Positions 13,160 to 22,553 of a stretch of DNA of 64,000 nt are shown here, one piece after another. Position numbers and translations under genes: made by a program. Positions within the stretch are counted from its first letter, which is position 1. Every line of letters starts with the position of its first letter. Source of the stretch: Atriophallophorus winterbourni (lineage: Eukaryota; Platyhelminthes; Trematoda; Plagiorchiida; Microphallidae); the NCBI GenBank assembly GCA_013407085.1, contig JACCGJ010023516.1, positions 5,001-69,000 of the forward strand, written 5' to 3'. Below the pieces are notes generated by a model that worked only from the letters and a program-made list of their open reading frames with translations, had not been told where the DNA came from and did not search any database.

Positions 13160-14576
13160 GTAAGTTTCGTGGCTCATGTTACAAGTAACAAAAGAGGATC
13201 GATGGTGCTCAATGTAATGTTAGTTAATGAACTAAAACCTCTCAATAAACATGTTAGTTTTAGTCAATAATGGATGCCATATTGCTATTAGATCGGCGAA
13301 AAATACTACAGTATTAATCGTTTAAGCAATACGGCTCGTGGCTTTTGCAAATGATGCAAAAGCATACCAACGCGTTTAACGCATATATGCGGATTGTTTG
13401 TACACGTGATTGAGTGATATATTCTAAACTATTGATATGTGGTTTCAATAACTACAAAGCACAAAATGAGTGAAACAAATCGTTTGATATACGCGATTGT
13501 GTTTGATCATGTTGGTTTGACGTGCTCCATTAGTTATGTTGATGTTCACGATAAAATTTCATCTAAGCACCGGCCCAACTCTTAATCTTGAATTTATGTG
13601 ATTCTACAACATTCAGAGTAAAATGGAGTACACAATCTAGCAACAATTTTATTCCATTGTTGAAGCACTGGTCAGCCGTTGAAAATTACTGGGGATTTCG
13701 ATAATGAAGAACATTAATTTCCTTTGTCTGAGCAAAATCACTAAGAATCAGCAATATTACAGTAAGCGAAAAAAACATTACTGATCATTCTAAAATGTTA
13801 ACTAGATTACGTAAGACAGATTAGATATTATTGTATGAATATCCGAAGCTGTTTCCACAGTTAAATCTATAAACTTCTTCTTATCAATATTGCACAAACA
13901 ACACATCTTCCACGCTTGTACTCCGCAACAATTTCGTTCATAATTATAAGGGTGAATTAATATTGGTCGAATTTTTCTAAACACCCAAAACAGTGGGGTT
14001 TGAAATGAGATCCACAGAAGTGAAATGCCCAAACGGTATTAGTATGTTTGATGCCATCGCTTACACTACTTGGCCGCTTTGAAACAAAACATCGAGGCCA
14101 AAAACAGTGTCAAAACGTTCATGGTTAAAGGAGATGGTAGTACAGTCACACTTATAATTGTTATATGTCATGCATTTTACCGCGCCATCCTTTCACGAAT
14201 GTGAAGCAAAATAAAACTACATGGATGCCAGTGCCGAATGCGTCCAAATTTCAACCTCGCACACCACACGCACATTACTTCATCTGATAAAAAATCAAAA
14301 TACTTCCTCGCATAAACTACTCTGAACGAATTGATCATCCGTTGAATTCATAACATTACGAGGTCAACGCAGTTGTATAATGTTCAATGTGTCCATTTCT
14401 TGCGTGAAATGAATAACCACGCTTGCAGCTGCTAGACCACAAAATCAAATAATATACGAATTCAATTTTCAATTGATTTCCCAAAGGGAACAAATGCAGA
14501 TTTACTTTTCCTGATTCCAGCTGTGTATTATCCTCATCAGATAACAAATCACGCGAGCGAATATGTATGGTTGTAG

Positions 14577-14671
14577 GAGAAGTTCCTATCCATCAACAGC
14601 GTGTCTGTCGCCACACCTATGTGCCAGATGTTCGCATAGCTTGGTTAAACCAAATGATTTCTTCCTCCCAG
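14577..14671 (+). CDS. Candidate internal exon of an unrecognised gene
   Basis: A 95-base block follows TTGTAG and precedes GTATAG. The open frame reads EVPIHQQRVCRHTYV then PDVRIAWLNQMISSSQ. Its phase (two bases first, complete codon last) does not match the end of the 13078-13159 candidate, so an intervening exon would be required if both belong to one gene. The acceptor lacks a good pyrimidine tract. The family is not recognised. Confidence 0.25.
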
Positions 14672-15082
14672 GTATAGACTCCTCACATCAGCACGCAAGT
14701 AAAAGTTGAGACTTAAATAATTTACAAGCAGCGATTAAATCGAATAATTTACAGAATTTTGCAAAGACTATTATTAGCCATAAAAATAGCCATTTAACAG
14801 TCAGACTCTCAGTGAAGTTTTAAATCCAGTGACACAAATTGAATACACAATGCTCTGATTCACTGACTTCACCTTATTAGAACCAATTCCTCTTCTATTT
14901 ATCCATGTGAGCTGCTTCTGATGTGGGTTACCTATTAGACTAATGAGAACTTAAACGAAAATCGATTCCCTTACTGATTGAATGACAGTCGGACTCACTG
15001 AAAGATTGATTGATTGAACGATTAAGTATAATGGGTTGATTATATATATAACCGGGACCAAAATGAATTCCACGCAAACTAA

Positions 15083-15403
15083 TCAGTGAAGATTTGAGTC
15101 ATCGTATTTACTGTCAAGAATCAATTGAAACTGCTCGAATGGGTTAAGGTTCACCGGGGCAGATGTGTGTTGGAAGTGAGTGCTCTGTACTCGTTTTGTT
15201 ATCTGATATGAAGGCTGACAAAAGTGTCTCAGATTGTGATTCACAATTAGCGCACTGATTCCATACGCAGCAACATCACTACAGCCTTTTATTTGATAAC
15301 GATCTGCGACTAAATGTTTTGTGATGCTTTCAGTTAAGAAAAATGGGTGTGGATAGTTATAACAAATCCTCTTTTTAAGTGAAGCCGGCAATGAGAAAAC
15401 CAC
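15083..15403 (-). CDS. Hypothetical open frame, possible terminal exon
   Basis: About 106 codons are open on the - strand, starting GTG GTT (no ATG) and ending TGA. A CACACACAG acceptor-like sequence lies just upstream at about 15408. The translation (FSLPASLKKRICYNYPHP, later SAPVNLNPFEQFQLILDSK) has mixed, protein-like composition but no domain I can name. It could be the last exon of a - strand gene or a chance frame. No polyadenylation signal was tied to it. Confidence 0.25.
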   Translation of the reverse strand: MVFSLPASLKKRICYNYPHPFFLTESITKHLVADRYQIKGCSDVAAYGISALIVNHNLRHFCQPSYQITKRVQSTHFQHTSAPVNLNPFEQFQLILDSKYDDSNLH

Positions 15404-15736
15404 TTTCTGTGTGTGCTTCTCAAAATACGTGTTAACTAACTAAATTAAATACCAGCAATCGATTGGAATATGTTTGGGACCGATCGTGTATTCATAATGC
15501 AAAGAAATTTGAGTACAATAGGTTAGAGCAGTTTTGGAATAACGTTTCACTTCTGACAGAAGCTTCGTCAGACGAAGGGTTATAGTCAGGACAGAGAGCA
15601 TGATTAGGTAGTAGTCAACCCCACACCACTGATTTGACCTTACCGTTAAACAGCCTATAGTATGCCTACAGTGTGACGCGTCTCGTGGGAATGACCAAGA
15701 TCACTGGTCGATTTTCCTACTAGGGCGTAACCACGG

Positions 15737-16239
15737 CAATCTAATACAAGTGAACACGGCCAAGGTCAGTTGACACTGCGGCCCACATGCGTAAAAGTAC
15801 ATAACTAACGTGGCTAATGTATTGTGGTGCTCACATCCCTATCCCTTACACACCAGTACCGGTTTCTGGCTGTTTGCCGTCATCAAGTGGAGATAGTAAG
15901 ATCAGGTTCAATGAGCCTGGAAACAGTGGAAAAGCGGTAAACAAAGTTAAACTTGTATGCCAATGTTATATAGGGTTCTTTCAAAGAACCACCATAAAGG
16001 TCTATTTGCCTATCCACATCAATCTAATACAAATGAACACGGTCAAGGTCGGTTGACACAGCGGCCCACATGCGTAAACGTACATAACTAACGTGGCTAA
16101 GGTTAGGCTATTTTTGAAGAAAAACAAAGATCTAATTAACTAGGAGGTATAAGGTGAATAAAAACTATTTACTTTCACATCAGTGCCGAGCGGCCCACAT
16201 GCTTAAAAGTATATAACTTACGCGGCTAAGGTTAGGCTA
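15737..16239 (+). repeat. Three direct repeats, 81-bp unit
   Basis: Unit 1 (15737-15817) and unit 2 (16020-16100) are both 81 bases and nearly identical. Each runs from CAATCTAATACAA through GCGGCCCACATGCGTAAA to ACGTGGCTAA. Unit 3 (16190-16239) is a partial copy from GCGGCCCACATGCTTAAAAG onward. Units 2 and 3 continue with the same GGTTAGGCTA extension, and each is followed by a GTAGGTATAA- or GGAGGTATAA-like word. No coding content. Confidence 0.8.
15851..15892 (-). ncRNA. Hammerhead-like ribozyme motif, copy A
   Basis: Read on the - strand: CTCCAC helix I strand, core TTGATGA (canonical CTGATGA), GGC/GCC helix II with AAACA loop, GAA, then ACCGGT and the cleavage-site position A. The 3' helix I strand (CTGGTG) pairs poorly. 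The C-to-T change in core position 3 and the weakened helix I suggest an inactive copy. It lies inside the composite repeat between 81-bp units. Confidence 0.5.
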
Positions 16240-16303
16240 GTTTTGTAGGTATAAGACGCGCAGTGCTCTCATTGATTGCACTCAAATTTCTTTGCATTAA
16301 GTT

Positions 16304-17049
16304 AAATACTATTTAGGAATAGTTTTAATGCTTCTCATACCGAGGAAAAGACTAATGTAAGTTATAAAAACTGATAACCTGGCTACGATTTTAGGTTAAA
16401 ATTTTGTCTCTGAACTTATATAGCAGAAAATAACCCAACTTAACCAACGATAGTAATATTTCAGAAGGAATTGTATATCGATGTCAAAAACGGCCTGTAG
16501 AAGATACCAAATTTGCGAAACCAGTTATTACAGAACTGGTGATCATGGAAAGCATTCTATGATCTCGGCTTTGTTTAATGGTAAAACCATTTCACAAAAA
16601 CGACGACTATTAGCAGCAAGACCAGGTTCCTGTAAATGAAGTAATTATTCAGCGGTAATTTTTAAGCAAATAAACACATACGCTGGATATCCATCCCAGT
16701 TTAACATTTTTGTGCATTCTGAGTTCTATATCAATAATTAGTCACAATCCAAGCTCGTTTTTAAATTTGAGGAAATTGGGAAAATAATTTAAAAATAACG
16801 TAAACAAGTCTCCAGGATAGTAAAAGAAGGATCCATGTACGTACAATATTTCATCGTTTTATCAAGTTACACATTTGAAACTCTTCAGCATCCAAAAACT
16901 GATTATTTATCCTGTATTCTTTTTGAATATTGCCAATTTTGATTGTTTTCCATTGAATTAATGAGACGGAAACGCATTGCTATTTGGCCATTACGCAATC
17001 AAAATAGAATCAGAAATAATCCTAACATAACTCCAAAAATATTCACTCG
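16304..17049. other. AT-rich intergenic sequence
   Basis: No recognisable gene, repeat pair or RNA was found in this stretch. Confidence 0.4.
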
Positions 17050-17290
17050 GTGAGCTATATTTATGACAATTCAACTATACATCCTGACGCCATGGATCTA
17101 CATGTGTCACCACACTGTGTAAGTGAAAACAATTTCTGCCCTTTGGATTTTTACTTGATTCCTAAACTACTCAATAAGCAACCGAATCCGCTTATTACTC
17201 GTTATATTATTCGTAATACCCATACTATTCTGTGTTTTTGTAAAGCTATATGCTTTTTAGACCATCGAAATTGATTTCAAATCAGTTAAC
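17050..17290 (+). mobile_element. 3' end of a CR1-like non-LTR retrotransposon
   Basis: The end of an open frame with HPDAMDLHVSPHCVSENNF is followed by the family's 3' tail (GTAAAGCTATATGCTTTTTAG then ACCATCGAAATTGAT). The same peptide block (MDLFMSTHFVNENNF) and tail recur in reverse at 28310-28520. The copy is 5'-truncated. The piggyBac left end lies about 40 bases beyond the tail. Confidence 0.65.
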
Positions 17291-17454
17291 CAAGTTTTCA
17301 TTAAAATTATCACAAAGTACCAAGGGTTACTCTTTAGCGACCAAAAGTACCATACGGTCCTCTTTTGGGATAACTGTTCTAATAATTAACATGAAACAAT
17401 CTTCGGTTTGCTGCGAGGTTTTGAACTAGTCCAACCAGACAATACGAATGTCAC

Positions 17455-17720
17455 TTTTTTTTGGAGCGAAGCGAAGTGCGAAGCGAATTTCGAATGTGCC
17501 CTAACTGCCCTTCTCGATAGCGAATAGTAATCAAAGCAAGCGACTTCCAATGGCGAAGCGAAGCGAATATTCGCACTCGCCATAACGAATATTAGCGAAT
17601 AATCTTCGCTCAACTTCGATGTACCCCAAAAACTTCGTTTTTCGACAAAAAACCTTACTTTAATTTGCTATAATTCGCTAATATTCGTTTAAATTCGCCT
17701 TTCTTCGCTGAAATAAAACG
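17455..17720. repeat. GCGAAG-rich subterminal array, left side of hAT
   Basis: Many spaced copies of GCGAAG/GCGAAT and CTTCGC occur on both strands, for example GGAGCGAAGCGAAGTGCGAA at 17461-17480. A similar array lies at the other end of the element (19155-19360). These are likely transposase-binding repeats. Confidence 0.65.
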
Positions 17721-18018
17721 AATTCCGAAATAAATTATTTTTTGACCATGAAAGAACTTTTATTTGACAAGAGATGAGTTTTTCATGAGCTTTGGAATTG
17801 TAAATATAAAACACCGTGTTTTCTCGAAGGAAATTAGGCTCCTCCTCTGACTCTGTCTCTGAGACCGGGGTTCTGGACCTGGACCTGGTGCCGGAACTGG
17901 TCCGGCTGCCTCCAGTCAGAGGGGAGTAGGCCCCCGCTGTGAGCTCCTGGGTGTCGACAAACTCGACATCCTCAAGGTTGGCCTCAGGGTCATCCTGGTC
18001 TTTGAGCTGCTGCTGACA

Positions 18019-18232
18019 CTAAGTGCTGGTACCTTCGCCATTGGTGAACTCCTGGATGCGGAGCTTTATCCTCTTCATGAAGGGGAGCACTCTCTCGTAA
18101 TTGTCATGAATGTAGACGAGCTCCTGTACCCTCTCGTTGTTCAGAAGGCTTCGGGTGGGCTTGGTCACGAGTCCAGCTTCCGAGAAGACCCTCTCTGATG
18201 AGGCTGAGGTTGCCGAGATGGCGTAGACCATC
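18019..18232 (-). pseudogene. hAT transposase C-terminal dimerisation segment
   Basis: It starts after a TTCTTTTAG acceptor (18233-18241) and reads ISATSASSERVFSEAG then NNERVQELVYIHDN. The SSERVFS.AG signature is the hallmark of the hAT C-terminal dimerisation domain. A TAG stop follows TNGEGTST, beyond which an acidic tail frame remains open for about 80 codons, so the stop may be a lesion. Its phase does not match the upstream BED exon, consistent with loss of the exons that carried the DDE catalytic residues. Confidence 0.75.
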
Positions 18233-18449
18233 CTAAAAGAAAATGAGACAGGTTTAGTATTTTGTATTAGGTTCCATTGGGTACAAAAGTTAAACTACTA
18301 TTTCGAAGTATAGCAATACTTTATCAAAGTATAGCAATACTACATCTAAGAATAGAAAATAATATATCGAAGTATAGCGAATAATATCGAAGTATGGCGA
18401 AGTTTAAACGAAGTTTAGCGAAGGTTGCGTCAAACTGAGTCTAACTCAC

Positions 18450-18875
18450 CTTTTCAGTCTCCAACTTGGCATTGTGGTTCAGAAACTGCTTAGAAACGTC
18501 CGGATGTTTCGACGAGATGTGGCAGACCATTCCTTGGGGGGTTCCCTGAGGCCGGGCAATGGACTGGCCACAATCCTCGACTTGGCAAAGAGCTCGAACT
18601 TCTCTTTCCTTCGCACCTTTCTTCACAGCCTCCTTCTTGAAGAAGTTCCAGATCGGTGATCTGGTAGGCTTGTGCCGGTAGGTGGTGTGATGGAAGTCGT
18701 CATCATCATCATCATCTGACGGCGGCGGAGACCTCTTTCTTGAGGACTTGGGGGTCCACGGGTCTTTGGACGGCAGCTTGACGTTGAGGGTCGGGCTCCT
18801 CTTGGACTTCTTGGCCGAGGCCGAGTCTTTGTCCTTGTCCGACTTTTGGTGCGTCTTCGGGGGGTCATGATGAAA
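18450..18875 (-). pseudogene. hAT transposase N-terminal exon with BED zinc finger
   Basis: The frame opens at 18875 without an ATG and runs to a donor (GAAAAG then GTGAGT at 18449). It reads a basic Ser/Lys/Pro-rich leader, seven consecutive Asp, then SPIWNFFKKEAVKKG and a C2H2-type BED finger: C and C in CQVEDC, H in CHISSKH. BED fingers bind DNA in hAT transposases. An overlapping Arg-rich frame in the same stretch is a shadow of this one. The missing start could lie in an upstream exon, since CATCATAG just before it resembles an acceptor. Confidence 0.7.
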
Positions 18876-19154
18876 CTATGATGAGACAATTAAATTTTCG
18901 TCCTATTTATAGCAGACAATAAATAGCAGACAAAATATTAAAGTACAAAAAAGAACAACCCTTTGTCTACTGACCGTAACACTAGTTAACACCTCAAATG
19001 TTAGCTTATAGCAAATAAACAAGCAGTCTGTTGCTAACTGGCTTACGTCGGTACTTTCAGTCACCATCGGAGTTCACTTGTCTGGCGGTGTCTATCAACA
19101 ATTGTCAACATCAAAAACAATTCCCGTAGAAGGGTTAAAATATTAAAGTACAAA

Positions 19155-19360
19155 AACGAAGACTTCGCTTTTATCGAATACTTCGCTAATATTCGTTTAC
19201 GGCGAAGTTTGAACTTGCACTTCGTTTTAAGCGAAGCGAAGTATAACGAATTTTTAGCGAAGTTTATTTTTGCCCTTCGCCATGGCGATAGCGAAGCGAA
19301 TATTCAACAATATTCGCTTCGCTTCGCAACTTCGCTTCGCTTTAAATCCCAAAGCGAACT
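19155..19360. repeat. GCGAAG-rich subterminal array, right side of hAT
   Basis: This stretch is dense in GCGAAG, TTCGCT and CTTCGC words, including TATTCGCTTCGCTTCGCAAC at 19311-19330. It mirrors the left array in inverted orientation. Confidence 0.65.
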
Positions 19361-19510
19361 ATTCGTTATTGTCTGAGTCCAGACATGTCGAAGCATCGTT
19401 CTTATACTGTCGGGCTCTCAGTGTGCGTCATTCCATCAGTATGCAGAAGGTCTTTGCGAGCTATAGACGTACTGTTCTGTTCTCCTTAAAAGTTCATTTT
19501 TGTAACTAAA

Positions 19511-21597
19511 ATGGCACATACACCAGGTGAGATTTGACTCTAAATAATTCATTGGTGAAAGATGAGTATTTGAGTTGAAACTTAAAGTCTTTAGAATGAC
19601 GTTTTTTGTTTTTATCAAGATATTTACATTATATTTTGTAAAGAGGACCATACGGTCCACTTGGTCTTGGGAAAGGCACAAGTAAAAGAGGACTGTATGG
19701 TCTAGTTGGTCTTGATGATTCGTTTTCCGAATATTACTATTTATTATCACCAAATTAATTGTCTAACCAGATATTTAAGCAGATATTAATATTTCCAATG
19801 ATATTCATTATTTCAAAACGACATAACAATGGAATTATTTGTATTTCAAACACATTATTTAGAGTCTTTGATTGTTGCATAGCCAAGTAGTATGACATGA
19901 TCATTTGAATATAAAACCTCAAATAAATGAAGATCATATAGCTACAAAAGATATTATTCGAATGTTATAGTTTAATTTATAATCTTGATATATATTTTGT
20001 CACAGAATACACGACATATTTTGGGATTTAAATATTTCCCAAATGTATTCCATCTTTTGTTCATAATCATTTGTCAATTATTATCAGCAATTTATTCTTT
20101 TATAATTGTGTTGTAGTAAGGCGATGTGACGTAACAAGTGATTTTTGAATTGAGCAAAATATATACCTACAAGTTTCTTGTTTTAGGTACGAGGATGAAG
20201 CCCAGCAGCATCGCCAGTAAAGTAGCCACACTAGATTGTACAAGTGATGTAGAGTCAGATTTTTCTGATGATGATGTTCTATATCCTGATTTTGAAGCCC
20301 TCATGCAAAATTTAAGTGAAGATGAACACAATGTAAAGGATCAAGAGAACATACTTACTGAACAACGTTGTGTTGACACTGCAGTTACAAGCATAAGGAA
20401 TAAATCTGATCGTATTTATTGGCATTCTATGAGAACATCACATACGGAAGAGGATGTTCACGTATTTGACAGCCATCTTATCGAGAATGACAACATTGAG
20501 TCTCCAATGCTTTACTTCAAGAGTCTGGTATCTGATGACCTAATAGAACAAATTTGTGAACAAACTAATTTGTATGCTCTGCAAAACGATCCATCAAAAC
20601 CCCTTAATCTAACTAATTTGGAATTTGAACAGTGGTTGAGAATATGCATGCAAATGTCAGTGACCAAAATTGATAACACTCGCCTTCATTGGTCAGCTCA
20701 TGCTTTGAATGAAAACATTTCTCAAACAATGCCACGTAAAGATGGGAAAACATAAGATCTAATCTACATTTGGTTGACAATTCTTCATTGAATTCAAGTG
20801 ACAAGTTAGCTAAAGTGAGACTTCTTGTTGACCATTTGAAGGAGAAGTTCAAGCAAATCCCTATGGGAGAAAATTTATGCGTTGACGAGCAAATAGTTCC
20901 CTTCAAGGGCAAGTCATCACTCAAGCAATATATCCCCAAGAAGCCAAATAAATATGGATATAAAATAATTGTTCTTGCAGATAGTACTGGCATCGTTTAC
21001 GACTTCTTGCCATACTCAGGAAAAATTATGCCTGTGACAAGGGCGAGTGTCCCTGATCTGGGTCCAAGCTCCAATGCTGTTCTGAACTTGGCCGAAACCA
21101 TTCCAGATGGGAAAAACCACAAGATCTATTTTGATAACTGGTTCACATCACTGAAACTAATTTCTCATTTGGCATCAAGGCAAATATGGGCATGTGGAAC
21201 CGTCCAAGAAAGAAGACTTAGAGGGCTGAAATTTAAGTCTGATAAACAGTCACGTGAGCGGGGCAGAGGTTCATTTGATGAACATATGACTGAAATTGAT
21301 GGCGTTTCAATCACTGCTGTGAAATGGCATGATAACAGGTCTGTTTGCCTTGCTTCTAGTTTCCTGATGTCTGCTCCATTACATCAGCGAGAGAAATTTG
21401 ACCGCAAAGCAAAGGAGAGGATACAGGTAGTAGTTCCTAATAATGGTGTAAATCACTTACCAACTTTTCATGAGAACAGATGAATGTGTAAAAACCCAGG
21501 TTGCAAAGGCAAAATACACATGTTTTGCGAGAAATGCGTTGTACATCTGTGTTGTGAGCGAAACAGGAACTGCTTTGAAGCTTTTCATCAAAACTAA
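19511..21597 (+). pseudogene. piggyBac transposase, broken
   Basis: A proposed exon 1 (19511-19526, MAHTP) joins an acceptor at 20186 in frame to TRMKPSSIASK and an acidic N-terminus. The catalytic aspartates are visible in VDEQIVPFKGKSSLKQY, FDNWFTSLK and KWHDNRS, and YIPKKPNKYGYKI matches the family. Lesions: a one-base frameshift near 20740 (after MPRK), an internal deletion near 21450 where the family's GGVD.LD-type segment should follow the RKAKERIQ stretch, and an in-frame TGA at 21481-21483. Downstream of that stop the frame continues into the Cys-rich finger CKNPGCKGKIHMFCEKC and ends at 21595-21597. Transposition by this copy is not expected. Confidence 0.88.
19645..19702. repeat. 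piggyBac subterminal palindromes, left pair
   Basis: GGACCATACGGTCC (19645-19658) and GGACTGTATGGTC (19690-19702) each have AAGAG or AAAGAG before them and a TTGGTCTTG word after them. A related copy lies at 17349-17360 next to the left terminal repeat. These are likely internal binding sites of the transposase. Confidence 0.6.
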
Positions 21598-21768
21598 ACT
21601 GTTTTGAAACTGTAACAGACCTGTTAAAGGACTGTGTAGTTGTAAATTTGGTTCTAGTTGCAAATTTGATTTTTATATTGTACAATCATGTTTTATTTTA
21701 AAAAATAATACACAAAGAAAGGAAATATTTATCACTAATTTGCATGAAATTTTCCCTCAAGTCCAATA

Positions 21769-21826
21769 GGACCGTATGGTCTTCTTTTGTTTAAGCTGTC
21801 TCAGGTCCAAGTGTACCGTACGGTCC
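21769..21826. repeat. piggyBac subterminal palindromes, right pair
   Basis: GGACCGTATGGTC (21769-21781) and TACCGTACGGTCC (21814-21826) have CAAGTCCAA- or AGGTCCAAG-like words before them and CTTCTTTT or CTCTTA after them. This is the inverse of the left-side arrangement, so the motifs face each other across the element. Confidence 0.6.
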
Positions 21827-21964
21827 TCTTATAAATTTTCCTTCGGAATTAAACTTTTAAGTATTTATATGTATAATTATGCCCTATAGTTATAATTTCA
21901 GTGTAAAAAATTTACAAAAATGTTTTTGATTAATCAGCAAAAAAGTTGGTCGCTAAATGGTTAA

Positions 21965-22553
21965 TAGTGAATGCAACCATTATTTCCCAAATGTTCCCAA
22001 GCAACTTGGGTAACATTAGCGTTTGTTCGATTCATTCCAACTTGACTTTTCGTCTCAGCATATAATGAGTCTGTTTATCAGTTTTCGGTTACCGTGACTC
22101 CTTTTGTCGTTACCAAGCAACGAAAATTATCCGTACGGCATTTAACTTAGCGCTTTTGGTTTCGCAGTACACGCATGTTCTCTTGGCATCATCGTCCGTT
22201 TATCTTTTATATAACCAGCGGCTCTGTATCAATTCATTTTTCTGGTCCCAGAAGTTATGTTCATTACGTGACTGTATTCACCAATCAGATGTTGACATAT
22301 ACTTGATGGCCAACATTTGTCCGCTGCTAGAGGGTCGTCCTTATTTAGTACAACAGATTGATCCTACATTAACAATGTATGTAAAATAATGATTTTTTGC
22401 GGAGATTTCATTATAATTTCACAGTTTCCACCGATAAGAATCGCAAAAATGTCTATAGCAATTTGTTTGCGGTACTCCGTCGAATCTAGCCATAAACAGT
22501 GTTCAGGATATTCAGGTTGAGAAGAAAGGGTATTTTACGTAAGCAAAACATAC
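21965..22553. other. Intron sequence downstream of the Nck exon
   Basis: On the - strand this follows the donor at 22553. I searched the translation for the second half of an SH2 domain and did not find it. A + strand frame (22156-22389) has no recognisable domain. Confidence 0.4.

Larger units (their letters stand above)
15455..16303. mobile_element. Composite repeat bounded by foldback-element ends (copy 2)
   Basis: The left 143 bases (15455-15597) match the 3732 foldback element: GCAATCGATTGGAATATG, then ATGCAAAGAAATTTGAGT-like, then AGAAGCTTCGTC. In this copy the central loop is inverted relative to copy 1 (TTATAGTCAGGA here, TCCTGACTAT there). At 16271-16303 the reverse complement of the left end appears (GCACTCAAATTTCTTTGCAT), so the outer ends form an inverted pair about 850 bases apart. 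Between them lie three copies of a direct repeat and one hammerhead-like motif. This is probably a non-autonomous element that captured or accumulated other repeats. Confidence 0.5.
17436..19375 (-). mobile_element. Internally deleted hAT-like DNA transposon nested in the piggyBac element
   Basis: The ends are CAGACAATA-CGAAT (left) and its inverse ATTCGTTATTGTCTG (right). Flanking 8-mers AGTCCAAC (17428-17435) and AGTCCAGA (19376-19383) match at 6 of 8 positions, as expected for an aged hAT 8-bp duplication. Arrays of GCGAAG/CTTCGC near both ends resemble hAT subterminal transposase-binding repeats. On the - strand it encodes a BED zinc finger and a hAT dimerisation segment, but the RNase-H-like catalytic core between them is absent. 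The coding part is much richer in GC than its surroundings. Confidence 0.85.
17327..21964 (+). mobile_element. Decayed piggyBac-type DNA transposon with nested hAT
   Basis: The right end is TTGGTCGCTAAATGG followed by TTAA (21946-21964). The left end is TTA(C) then CTCTTTAGCGACCAA (17327-17344). The terminal inverted repeats share TTTAGCGACCAA, and TTAA is the piggyBac target site; the left copy appears to have lost one A. Inverted subterminal palindromes near GGACCATACGGTCC flank the transposase on both sides. The transposase has the piggyBac DDD residues and a cysteine-rich tail but is broken. About 1.94 kb of the element is a later hAT insertion (17436-19375), so the original element was about 2.7 kb. 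Confidence 0.85.

Noticed and set aside
18623..18889. Arg-rich - strand frame starting MSHHSFIMTPRRR
   Set aside because: It lies in the wrong frame of the hAT BED exon; the neighbouring frame runs continuously into the zinc finger and is the real one.
20613..20993. 126-codon - strand frame
   Set aside because: Antisense shadow of the piggyBac transposase.
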